From the NCBI RefSeq assembly GCF_023667495.1, contig NZ_JAMOZL010000002.1:186001-250000 (forward strand): a DNA stretch of 64,000 nt. Direction: 5' to 3'. The DNA comes from Dyadobacter sp. MSC1_007. Lineage in GTDB: Bacteria; Bacteroidota; Bacteroidia; Cytophagales; Spirosomataceae. Each line of letters starts with the position of its first letter. Position 1 is the stretch's first letter. The notes beneath the pieces are model-generated. The model made no database searches and was not told the origin of the DNA. It saw nothing but the letters and a program-made list of their open reading frames with translations. Position numbers and translations under genes: made by a program. This document shows positions 44,310-53,252 of the stretch, in pieces.

Positions 44310-45794
44310 ATGAGCGCACATCATGATGAACCATTTCGCCTGAATACCCCGGACCTGGCGGATTTGAACGAAACACTCGATAGACGGGCGTTTTTCCAGC
44401 GTACCGCCTCTGGCCTGGGCGCATTGGCGCTCGGCAGCCTGCTGGGAAGCGCTGCGCAGGCATCACCTATGAGTGAAGAGAAGCTGGAATCGATCAGGCG
44501 GCAGGTTGCACCTAAGGCCAAACGCGTGGTTTATCTGTTTATGGCAGGCGGGCCGTCGCAGTTTGAAACCTTTGACTATAAACCAAAACTTGCCAGTATG
44601 CTCGGCAAGGGGCTTCCCGATTCTGTCAGGGGTGGGCAGCGGCTGACCGGAATGAGTGCCAACCAGGCAAACCTGCCTATTGCGCCTTCACTTTATAAGT
44701 TTGACCAATATGGAAAATCCCGCGCGTGGGTAAGCGAGTTGTTGCCTTACACCGCGCAGGTGGTCGATGAGCTTTGCATTGTCAAATCCCTTTTTACCGA
44801 ACAGATCAACCACGATCCGGCGATCACCTTTTTTCAAACCGGGCACCAGCTTCCGGGCAGGCCTTCGATCGGCTCTTGGGTGAGCTATGGACTAGGCTCA
44901 GAAAACCAGAATTTGCCTGCATTCATTGTTTTGGTTTCTAAAAATGCATCCAAGGACCAGCCGCTGTATGCGCGGTTGTGGGGAAATGGCTTTTTGCCGT
45001 CCGAACATCAAGGCGTCCAGTTCCGCTCGGGCAAGGACCCGGTATTGTTTTTAAATAACCCCGAAGGTTATGATGGGACGGATCGCGAGAAAATGCTCGA
45101 TTATCTTACCCAGCTCAACCAGGTACAGAATGAAAGCTGGGGTGATCCGGAAGTCAATGCGCGCATTTCGCAGTATGAAATGGCTTTCCGCATGCAGACC
45201 TCGGTTCCCGAAGTGATGGACACTGCCGGCGAACCCGACGAGGTATTTGAGCTGTACGGCCCCGATAGCCGCGATAAGGGGAGCTATGCAGCGAATTGTT
45301 TGCTGGCCAGGAAGCTGTTGGAAAAGGATGTTCGTTTTGTGCAGCTGTACCACCAGGGTTGGGACCACCACGGTTCGCTGCCGAAAGGGATGGTGAAGCA
45401 ATGCAAGCAGGTTGACCAGGCCACGGCCGGGTTGATCGTGGACCTGAAACGACGTGGGATCCTGGAAGATACGCTCGTAATCTGGGGCGGGGAATTTGGC
45501 CGGACGGTGTATTCGCAGGGAAAACTTTCAGCTGCGGATTACGGCCGCGACCACCATCCCCGATGCTTCACCATGTGGATGGCCGGGGCGGGGGTAAAGC
45601 CGGGTTTCAGCTATGGGCAAACGGACGATTTTAGCTATAACATCGTCAAGGACCCCGTGCATGTTCATGATGTTCAGGCGACTTTGCTGCATTTGCTTGG
45701 TGTGGACCACGAGCAACTGGTGTATAAATACCAGGGCAGGAGGTTCCGCCTTACGGATGTCCATGGAAGAGTTGTGAATGAAATTCTGACATAA
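44310..45794 (+). CDS. DUF1501 protein, Tat-exported
   Basis: 494-residue protein of the DUF1501 family, which adopts a sulfatase/alkaline-phosphatase-like fold. A twin-arginine signal (LDRRAFFQRTASGLGALALG, RR at 25-26) shows export of the folded protein. Characteristic blocks are YLFMAGGPSQFETFDYKP, HDPAITFFQTGHQLPGRPSIGSW, LYHQGWDHHGSLPKG and WGGEFGRTVYSQG, with Asp/His residues that could bind metals. The family almost always neighbours DUF1549/DUF1553 genes, as here on both sides (5-bp gap before, one-base overlap after). Its substrate is unknown. Confidence 0.92.
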   Translation: MSAHHDEPFRLNTPDLADLNETLDRRAFFQRTASGLGALALGSLLGSAAQASPMSEEKLESIRRQVAPKAKRVVYLFMAGGPSQFETFDYKPKLASMLGKGLPDSVRGGQRLTGMSANQANLPIAPSLYKFDQYGKSRAWVSELLPYTAQVVDELCIVKSLFTEQINHDPAITFFQTGHQLPGRPSIGSWVSYGLGSENQNLPAFIVLVSKNASKDQPLYARLWGNGFLPSEHQGVQFRSGKDPVLFLNNPEGYDGTDREKMLDYLTQLNQVQNESWGDPEVNARISQYEMAFRMQTSVPEVMDTAGEPDEVFELYGPDSRDKGSYAANCLLARKLLEKDVRFVQLYHQGWDHHGSLPKGMVKQCKQVDQATAGLIVDLKRRGILEDTLVIWGGEFGRTVYSQGKLSAADYGRDHHPRCFTMWMAGAGVKPGFSYGQTDDFSYNIVKDPVHVHDVQATLLHLLGVDHEQLVYKYQGRRFRLTDVHGRVVNEILT

Positions 45795-48109
45795 TGAAAA
45801 AGCAATATATCGTTATTGCCGTATTAGCTGGCGCAGTTGCCTTTCTGGTTGCTTCTTGTTTTCAGAAGAACGGGACACAGCACATCAAATCAGGCAATGA
45901 ACCCATTAGCTATAATTTTGATATCCGGCCGATCTTGTCCGACAAATGCTTTGCCTGCCATGGACCTGACGCTAAAAAGCGTGAGGCGGGACTAAGGCTA
46001 GACGTTGCGGAAAGCGCCTACGGCAAATTGAGGGAGGGCAAAGGTTTTGCGATTTTCCCCGGCAAACCGGAGCAATCGGAAGTTTATAAAAGGATTACTT
46101 CCCTGGATCCAACCTACCAGATGCCTACACCGGAGTCGCATTTGGGCCTTTTGAACGAAAGCGAGGTTGGTCTGGTCAAAAAGTGGATCGAGCAGGGAGC
46201 CAGATATGAACAGCATTGGGCTTTTGCAGCACCCAGGAAAAGTGCCTTGCCCCGAGTCGCGGATGACAATTGGCCCAGGAATGAAATCGACTATTTTACC
46301 CTGGACAAAATGGAGGAGAATGATCTTGAGCCAAGTGAGGAGGCAAGTCGCGAGCAACTGATAAAAAGGTTGTCGCTGGACCTTACCGGCCTGGCCCCGT
46401 CATTGGCTCTTCAACAAAAGTTCGAGAAAGACGAAAGTGAAAAGACTTATGAAAAGATCGTAGATGAACTGATAGCCCGGAAGTCATTTGGTGAAAAAAT
46501 GGCGGTGCAATGGATGGATGTGGCCAGGTATGGTGACTCTTTTGGATATCAGAACGATCATTCAAGAACGCAATGGCCATGGAGAGATTGGGTAATCAGT
46601 GCGTTTAACAAAAATGTGCCCTACGACCGGTTTGTTACCTGGCAGCTCGCCGGAGATTTGCTACCCAATGCCAGCAAAGAGCAGATACTAGCCACCGCTT
46701 TTTTGAGAAATCATAAATACAATGAAGAGGCCGGTATCATTTTGGAAGAATACAGGATTGAATACAATCTGGATAAAACAAAAACGGTTAGCTCCGGCCT
46801 GTTAGGACTTACCGTCGAATGTGCGCAATGCCACGACCATAAATATGACCCGATTTCGCAAGAAGATTATTACAGGTTATTTGCCTTCTTCAATAATTCA
46901 AAGGAAAAGGGGCAGGCGAAAATAATAGGAGGGACGGCTGTCGTTCCTGCCCTGGATATCACGGATGCAGAGCGAAAAAGTATCCTTAATTTCGTTAACA
47001 GTAAGGATACAAGTACGATCTGGGTTTCGGTGATGAGTGAAAATGATACGATCCGGCCTACTCACATACTGAGCCGGGGCGTGTATGATGCCCCCGGGCG
47101 GATTGTGACAGCAAGTGGGTTAAAGGCTGTCATGAAATTTGATACGACCTTATACCCCAAAAATCGGCTGGGACTGGCCAAATGGATGTTTAATAAAAAT
47201 AATCCGTTGACAGCAAGAGTTTATGTAAATCAGGTCTGGCAGGAGTTCTTTGGCCGCGGAATAGTGAAAAGTACCGGTGATTTCGGAATGCAGGGCGATT
47301 TGCCATCGCACCCGGCGCTGCTCGACTGGCTGGCTGTCGATTTTATGGAGCATGGCTGGAATGTAAAGCGGCTAGTAAAGCAAATAGTCATGTCGGCGAC
47401 CTACCGCCAGTCGTCAAAACTGACCCCGGAAAAGAAGGAAAAAGATCCGGAAAATATCTATTTAGCGAGAGGGGCGCGCTACCGAATTCCTGCCGAGATG
47501 ATCCGCGACGTGGTTTTGTCGAGCAGCGGCCTGTTGAGCCCCGAAATTGGCGGAGCGAGCGTAAGGCCTTATCAACCAAAGGGATTGTGGGAGAACAGCA
47601 CCGCCGGCCGGGGCGACCTGACAAAATATGTACCCGATACGGGAAGTAATCTTTACAGACGGGGCATTTACACTTTCATTAAAGTAACCCTCCCGCCGCC
47701 CGCAATGATCGTTTTCGATGCCAGTAGCAGGGATCATTGTGAAGTGAAAAGACAAAAAACCAATACACCGTTGCAAGCACTCATTATGCTCAATGACCCA
47801 GCCGTCCTCGAAGCATCCCGCGTTCTTGCGGAACGGATGATCGCGAAGTCCGCCAATGTGCAAGCCAACATCAGGGAATCGTTCCTCCGCATTGTGTGCC
47901 GCCAGCCGACAGAAAAGGAAATGGAGCTTTTGACAGAATACTATAACAGTGAAGCATCGACATTTACCAAAGACAAGAAGCACGCCGTCAGGGTGTTGAA
48001 TGCGGGTGAATATCCCCATGAACCAAAAGTAAACCAGGTACAAGCTGCCGCACTCATGCGGGTCATCAACGCGCTGTACAATATGGAGGAGGTAATTACC
48101 AAGAGCTGA
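45794..48109 (+). CDS. Second PSD1-type cytochrome c protein (DUF1549/DUF1553), lipoprotein
   Basis: 771-residue relative of the 41062 gene product without the LamG-like insert. The N-terminus is lipoprotein-like (AFLVASC, Cys22). The cytochrome domain has CFACH at 52-56, and DUF1549 carries a second CxxCH (CAQCHDHKYDP, C343). DUF1553 spans ~455-745 (KNRLGLAKWMFNKNNPLTARVYVNQVWQ). Its ATG overlaps the DUF1501 stop (TAATG), so all four genes from 39614 form one operon. With the 41062 protein and the membrane cytochrome it could make a chain of up to five CxxCH haem sites. Confidence 0.9.
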   Translation: MKKQYIVIAVLAGAVAFLVASCFQKNGTQHIKSGNEPISYNFDIRPILSDKCFACHGPDAKKREAGLRLDVAESAYGKLREGKGFAIFPGKPEQSEVYKRITSLDPTYQMPTPESHLGLLNESEVGLVKKWIEQGARYEQHWAFAAPRKSALPRVADDNWPRNEIDYFTLDKMEENDLEPSEEASREQLIKRLSLDLTGLAPSLALQQKFEKDESEKTYEKIVDELIARKSFGEKMAVQWMDVARYGDSFGYQNDHSRTQWPWRDWVISAFNKNVPYDRFVTWQLAGDLLPNASKEQILATAFLRNHKYNEEAGIILEEYRIEYNLDKTKTVSSGLLGLTVECAQCHDHKYDPISQEDYYRLFAFFNNSKEKGQAKIIGGTAVVPALDITDAERKSILNFVNSKDTSTIWVSVMSENDTIRPTHILSRGVYDAPGRIVTASGLKAVMKFDTTLYPKNRLGLAKWMFNKNNPLTARVYVNQVWQEFFGRGIVKSTGDFGMQGDLPSHPALLDWLAVDFMEHGWNVKRLVKQIVMSATYRQSSKLTPEKKEKDPENIYLARGARYRIPAEMIRDVVLSSSGLLSPEIGGASVRPYQPKGLWENSTAGRGDLTKYVPDTGSNLYRRGIYTFIKVTLPPPAMIVFDASSRDHCEVKRQKTNTPLQALIMLNDPAVLEASRVLAERMIAKSANVQANIRESFLRIVCRQPTEKEMELLTEYYNSEASTFTKDKKHAVRVLNAGEYPHEPKVNQVQAAALMRVINALYNMEEVITKS

Positions 48110-48416
48110 CCGGGACTTCGACCGCCGATTGCCAAAATGTCAATCCAGTATCATTAAATGTCAATACAAAACAGGCAATAGTCCTGTGAATGTGTTCTAT
48201 TTGTATAATTCTTTTTTATTTTTTGATTTATCAAAGCTCGGAATGTAACTAAAAGCAGCGGCGAGCGCTCCGATACCAGATAACACCTTCACAATAAGCA
48301 TTTTTTTTCATTTAAACAGGTTTGCGTTACCCGTTTTCGGGTGATGTGATACTCTTTTGCCTTTTTCGGCCATTTGACCATTTGCTGTAACCCAATGTAA
48401 ACTTTAAAAAACGTTC
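48110..48416. other. 307-bp regulatory region before the second susC gene
   Basis: No gene. It holds shared element copy B (48136-48203), a small perfect stem-loop ACCCG-TTTT-CGGGT at 48329-48342, two CCATTTG-type motifs (48370-48385) and an AT-rich leader (48393-48419) that resembles the leader of the first susC gene. Confidence 0.6.
48136..48203. promoter_or_regulatory. Shared upstream element, copy B (before susCD operon)
   Basis: Aligns with 39445-39511: GTATCATTAA at 48148, AGGCAAT 25 bp later and CTATTTG at 48197. It lies directly after the end of the cytochrome operon and ~215 bp before susC. Conservation of a noncoding block in two neighbouring operons points to a shared regulator. 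Confidence 0.6.
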
Positions 48417-51400
48417 ATGAAACAATTCTTACTTTTGAGAGTCATGGTAAATCGAGGCTGGCGTTCTGTCAGAAGCCTCTTTACTGAATACGACAGCCAT
48501 ACTATGCCAAAAATGCTGACCGTGTTGGTAGCGACAATGATGTTTTCAGTACAGGTACTGTTTGCGCAAACCCGCCAGGTCTCTGGTACCGTCTTCGATA
48601 ATGATGGCGCGCCATTGCCGGGAGCAAGTGTGCAGCTTAAAAGTACGACGATTGGCAGTATCACGGATGCGAATGGCAAGTATAGTGTGGAAGCGAAAAG
48701 CGACGCTATCCTGGTGTTTAGCTACATTGGCTACATCAAGCAGGAGGTGCCGGTAGGCGACAAAACGACGATCGATGTGAATTTGAAATCGGAAGCGTCG
48801 TCACTCTCCGAAGTGGTGGTGGTAGGGTACGGAACAAGGACCAAAGCCAATTTGTCAGGTTCGGTTTCGACCGTTTCTGGCAAGGAGCTCACCGAGCGTC
48901 CGGTCCCCAATGTGCAAAACCTTTTACAAGGCAGGGTCTCAGGTCTGGATGTCATCCAGTCGACCGGCGAGCCAGGCCGTGATGATGCCTCTTACCAATT
49001 GCGGGGATTCGGCTCATTTGGAGCATCCAATGCCCCTCTTATTCTGGTAGACGGGATCATCGGTACGATCAAGAACCTCGCTCCCCAGGATATCGAGAGT
49101 GTAACCGTTTTGAAAGATGCCGCTTCTGCATCCATATACGGTGCCCGCGCGGCCAATGGCGTTATTTTGATTACGACTAAAAAGGGAAAAGCAGGTTCAT
49201 CCGACATTGAATATAGTGGAAGCTATGGGATTAGCGAAGCTACCCGGACGCCCGACCTCATTACCAATTCGGTCCAGTATATGGAAATGTACAATGCGGC
49301 CAGGGCCAGGAGTGGTCAGGCGCCGATTTACACCCAGGCGCAGATCGACCTATATAAGAATAACCCTAACAATCCTCAATATCCTAATTTCAACTGGATG
49401 GAGCATGTATTGGGTAAAGGCCCCATCCAGAACCATCACCTCGGATTTACCGGCGGAAATGAGAAGACTTTGTACAATGTTTCATTCAATTATCTGGATC
49501 AGGAGAGTATTACCAAAGGCTATTTGTACAAACGCTACAACGGTCTGATCGACTTTTCTAGCCAGGTTCACAAACGCGTACGGGTAGGCACAAACCTGAA
49601 CCTTTCGTTCCAGGATGCAAAGGCTCCCTGGCTTGTGAATGATGATCTGCTGCTTCTCACCTATGCCTCGGCCCCTACATTCATGCCCTTCCTGCCCGAT
49701 GGCAGCGGCAGGGCTGTCAACAGGGATTTTGCGACCAATGGCGCCGGTAACAGGAGTGTGGAAGAAGTGTACGCGACCGGTGGTCAGTATACAAAAACAT
49801 ACAATCTCAATGCGCAGGTATTCGCCGAGATCGAGATTTTCAAGGGTCTGAAATGGCTGAACAAGGCCGGGTTGACATTTTTGAACGAACAACTTAAAAA
49901 CAGGCAATTTGCGTCAGCTTCCTACGCCTACCAACCCGACGCCTCCGGCCAATATGTACAGGTTGCCAATGGTAATCCCACATTTTCAGGACTTCGCCAG
50001 AATGAAGCCCGGGTTATCACCAAAACCTTTTTCAGTACCCTTAACTACACCAAACAATTTGGGACAGATCATAATTTGGGGCTTTTGGCCGGATTTGAGC
50101 AGCAGGATAATTTGACCGAGACGATGATCGGACAGCGATACGATTTCCCGAATACATCCCTCATGGTTTTGGATGGTAGCGGGCCAAACAATCAGGTAAC
50201 AGGTGGCAGCGCGTCGGAATGGGCCTTGCGATCGACATTCGGGCGCGTGAATTACGACTATAAGGGGAAATACTTTTTGGAGGGCAATATTCGCCGTGAT
50301 GGCACTTCGCGGGTTAGTTCCCACTGGGGTACATTTGGAGGAGGGTCGGCAGCCTGGCGTATGTCCGAAGAAGGGTTTATCAGGAATTCGCTGTCATGGG
50401 TCGATAATCTGAAGCTGAGGGCGTCGTACGGTGTTTTGGGTAATCAGGAAATCAATGTAGGGGTCGCAGACAGGCTCAATCTGAACGGCAACTACCCATT
50501 CCAGGACATATTAGGCCTTACTTCTTATCCTTTCACCACACTAAGTTCGGGAGCACAGCTGAGCAGATTGGTGACCAAAGATCTGAGGTGGGAAAAGACA
50601 GCGATGCTGGATTTTGGGCTGGACGTCGATATTTATAAAGGTCTGTTTGGAGCAACAATTGACTGGTACAAGCGCAATACCTCGGATATCCTGTCCACAC
50701 GTGCCGATTTGCCAAGCAGTGTGGGATTAATCGCGCCTATTGTCAATGCTGGCGGTATGCAAAACACAGGTATTGAAGTCGAGCTCCGCCATAGGAAGCG
50801 CTTTGGGGATTTTAACTATGGTGTGAGTGTGCTGTTTCACAAATACAACAATAAGGTGACGAAGCTGCTTGCACCTACGCTGGGTACTATTGAAATAGGA
50901 CAGCCTTACAATAACTTTTTTCTGTATGACTGGATTGGGGTATTCCAAAGCCAGGGAGAAATCGACAACTCTCCCAAACAACCGTCATCCGGTACGTTGA
51001 AGCCGGGCGATTTAAAAATGAGGGACGTGGATGGCAACGGTACCGTAGGGCCTGAAGACAGGATCCGGATCAGCAGGTTTCCGAAATACAACTATTCGTT
51101 CAATGTGAATGCGGGTTGGAAAGGTTTCAGCCTGACCGCCTTCTTCCAGGGGGTTCAGGGGGTGAAGACGCAGGTAAGCGGCTGGGGTTATGAGCCTTTT
51201 CAACAAGGGTCGGCACCGCCGAAGAGATTCCTCGATGCCTGGTCGCCAACCAATCCGAGTAACACGGTTCCTGCTACTTACCTCACGGGTTATGCAGGTG
51301 TGGCGGGTTATACTTCCACTTATTTTATTCAGGATGCGTCTTATCTGCGCTTGAAGAACCTCTATCTCTCTTACACATTCAATGAGAAGATTCTGAGTAA

Positions 51401-51557
51401 AATCAAGTCGAAGGGATTGACGGTTTATGTGTCAGGCGATAACCTGGCGACGTGGACGAAATATGAAGGTAATGATCCGGAGCGTGCCGGTTCGGGGAGG
51501 TTTGCGCAATTTCCTCAATTGCGGATTTATACCGCCGGTTTAAGCATCAAGTTCTAA
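48417..51557 (+). CDS. SusC/RagA-family TonB-linked outer membrane protein
   Basis: 1046-residue outer membrane importer without an STN domain. The start at 48417 gives a long N-terminal region ending with a signal (MLTVLVATMMFSVQVLFAQ); an internal ATG at 48504 is an alternative start. A carboxypeptidase-D-like domain follows (~56-140, VSGTVFDNDGAPLPGASVQL), then the plug with VVVVGYGTRTKANLSGSVS and TonB-linked barrel signatures (DIESVTVLKDAASASIYGARAANGVILITTKKG, quoted by its ends DIESVTVLKD and GVILITTKKG). It should import oligosaccharides with the SusD partner. Lack of STN means it is not controlled by FecR; control may come from the shared upstream element. Confidence 0.94.
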   Translation: MKQFLLLRVMVNRGWRSVRSLFTEYDSHTMPKMLTVLVATMMFSVQVLFAQTRQVSGTVFDNDGAPLPGASVQLKSTTIGSITDANGKYSVEAKSDAILVFSYIGYIKQEVPVGDKTTIDVNLKSEASSLSEVVVVGYGTRTKANLSGSVSTVSGKELTERPVPNVQNLLQGRVSGLDVIQSTGEPGRDDASYQLRGFGSFGASNAPLILVDGIIGTIKNLAPQDIESVTVLKDAASASIYGARAANGVILITTKKGKAGSSDIEYSGSYGISEATRTPDLITNSVQYMEMYNAARARSGQAPIYTQAQIDLYKNNPNNPQYPNFNWMEHVLGKGPIQNHHLGFTGGNEKTLYNVSFNYLDQESITKGYLYKRYNGLIDFSSQVHKRVRVGTNLNLSFQDAKAPWLVNDDLLLLTYASAPTFMPFLPDGSGRAVNRDFATNGAGNRSVEEVYATGGQYTKTYNLNAQVFAEIEIFKGLKWLNKAGLTFLNEQLKNRQFASASYAYQPDASGQYVQVANGNPTFSGLRQNEARVITKTFFSTLNYTKQFGTDHNLGLLAGFEQQDNLTETMIGQRYDFPNTSLMVLDGSGPNNQVTGGSASEWALRSTFGRVNYDYKGKYFLEGNIRRDGTSRVSSHWGTFGGGSAAWRMSEEGFIRNSLSWVDNLKLRASYGVLGNQEINVGVADRLNLNGNYPFQDILGLTSYPFTTLSSGAQLSRLVTKDLRWEKTAMLDFGLDVDIYKGLFGATIDWYKRNTSDILSTRADLPSSVGLIAPIVNAGGMQNTGIEVELRHRKRFGDFNYGVSVLFHKYNNKVTKLLAPTLGTIEIGQPYNNFFLYDWIGVFQSQGEIDNSPKQPSSGTLKPGDLKMRDVDGNGTVGPEDRIRISRFPKYNYSFNVNAGWKGFSLTAFFQGVQGVKTQVSGWGYEPFQQGSAPPKRFLDAWSPTNPSNTVPATYLTGYAGVAGYTSTYFIQDASYLRLKNLYLSYTFNEKILSKIKSKGLTVYVSGDNLATWTKYEGNDPERAGSGRFAQFPQLRIYTAGLSIKF

Positions 51558-51597
51558 AAATGTGGCTCTGATCCACGCTAAATCAATACTGAAAAAT

Positions 51598-53127
51598 ATG
51601 AACTTCAGACATAAATATATCTTTTCTGCATTGCTGGCCACTTTGGTACTCGGTAGTACAAGTTCCTGCGATGACAGCTATCTCGACAAAAATCCATTGC
51701 ACGCAATATCCGGTGCCAGTTTCTGGAAAACGCAAACGGATGTTGAAATGGCGCTTGCGGGCGTTTACCGTAGACTGCAAAGCAACGTTTTTGGACACCG
51801 CAGGACTCAACTGGATGGATATTCTGATAATTCCTACGACAGGCATCAGCAAATAGGATTTCAGAACCCAAGTGTGGGTATTATTAATCCTTCCAATGTG
51901 CCTACGTCATTGTATAATGATCCCTATGCAGGTATTGCAGCGTGTAATTATTTTTTAGAAAATGTCGGGAGCGTGACCGTGATGCCCGAGGCGACCAGGG
52001 ACCTGTATGTAGCCGAAGTCAGGTTTCTCCGGGCCTTGTTCTATTTCGAGCTCGTGCAATTTTTTGGCGATGTGGTATTGTATAAAGTAGCGCCAAAAAC
52101 GGCAGAAGAGGCCAAAGTAGCCAAGAGCCCAAAAGCCGAGGTGCTGACTTTTGTAATCGAAGACCTGGATTATGCTATTTCAAAATTACCCGCAACTGCC
52201 TATGCCGGCCATGCGGTGAAAGCAAGCGCTCAGATGCTGAAAGCCAGGGTAAGGCTTTATGAGCAAAACTGGGCCGATGCGGTTGCATTAACCAGCGCAA
52301 TTATTGGTACAAATACATTTTCGATCTATCAGGGAGGTTATGCCAATCTGTTTTTGCAGACAACCCAGCAGAGTAACGCGGAAATCATTTTTTCAACGAA
52401 ATATCTGGCACCTAATAACCCGCAGGGAGGCGAGGGAATGCTTGTTGAAATCGGGTGGTATGGCGGCAATCAGCCTTATCAAAATCTGGTGGATGAATAT
52501 GAAATGGCGAATGGTAAAATGATAACGGAAGCGGGTTCGGGCTATAATGCAGCCGATCCGTACGCGAAGAGGGACCCGAGGTTGAAAATGACCGTGGCGG
52601 TGCCGAGTGATCCGTACATTAATCCGGACGGTTCCAAATTTGTTACCACCGACCCGGTATTGACAGGATTTACCCAGAAGAAATACATGGATACTTCCAA
52701 GTTGCCGTGGGACAGGTCCAAAATTCCTGTTACGGACATGAATATCGTGCATATGCGTTATGCGGAAGTGCTTTTGGCCTATGCCGAAGCAAAAAATGAG
52801 CTTTCAGGGCCTGATGCGACGATCTACGACGCGCTTAATAAGATCCGTTCGAGAACAGGTGTTAATTTGCCCCCGGTAGACCAGACAAAGTATAACTCAA
52901 AAGAAACATTACGGGACTTCATTCGTCACGAAAGGCGGATTGAACTCGCAATGGAGGGGCATCGCTATTTCGATCTGAAACGCTGGGGCATAGCTGCTGC
53001 CAAATTTGCCGCGGTTAAAAATCCGGCGGGTGTTAGTCTGGCCTTCGCGGAAAAGAACAATGTGCTTCCTTTTCCGCAAGCCGAAATCGACCGGAATAAG
53101 AGCTTAGTACAAAATACAGGTTATTGA
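51598..53127 (+). CDS. RagB/SusD-family nutrient-binding lipoprotein
   Basis: 509-residue surface lipoprotein with lipobox GSTSSC (Cys24) and the family start DDSYLDKNPLHAISGASFW. TPR-like helices (EVRFLRALFYFELVQFFGDVVLY, AVKASAQMLKARVRLYEQNW) and the C-terminal HERRIELAMEGHRYFDLKRWG are present. The start at 51598 is set by the signal peptide; the frame extends to a GTG at 51562 that would add a hydrophilic extension. It is 40 bp after susC. The glycosidase gene follows after a tandem repeat and terminator. Confidence 0.94.
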   Translation: MNFRHKYIFSALLATLVLGSTSSCDDSYLDKNPLHAISGASFWKTQTDVEMALAGVYRRLQSNVFGHRRTQLDGYSDNSYDRHQQIGFQNPSVGIINPSNVPTSLYNDPYAGIAACNYFLENVGSVTVMPEATRDLYVAEVRFLRALFYFELVQFFGDVVLYKVAPKTAEEAKVAKSPKAEVLTFVIEDLDYAISKLPATAYAGHAVKASAQMLKARVRLYEQNWADAVALTSAIIGTNTFSIYQGGYANLFLQTTQQSNAEIIFSTKYLAPNNPQGGEGMLVEIGWYGGNQPYQNLVDEYEMANGKMITEAGSGYNAADPYAKRDPRLKMTVAVPSDPYINPDGSKFVTTDPVLTGFTQKKYMDTSKLPWDRSKIPVTDMNIVHMRYAEVLLAYAEAKNELSGPDATIYDALNKIRSRTGVNLPPVDQTKYNSKETLRDFIRHERRIELAMEGHRYFDLKRWGIAAAKFAAVKNPAGVSLAFAEKNNVLPFPQAEIDRNKSLVQNTGY

Positions 53128-53130
53128 TTC

Positions 53131-53193
<63 letters not shown>

Positions 53194-53252
53194 TATCTGA
53201 CAACACGTAACACCACTCGACAATACCTGACTATAATTGACTAGCTATTCCT

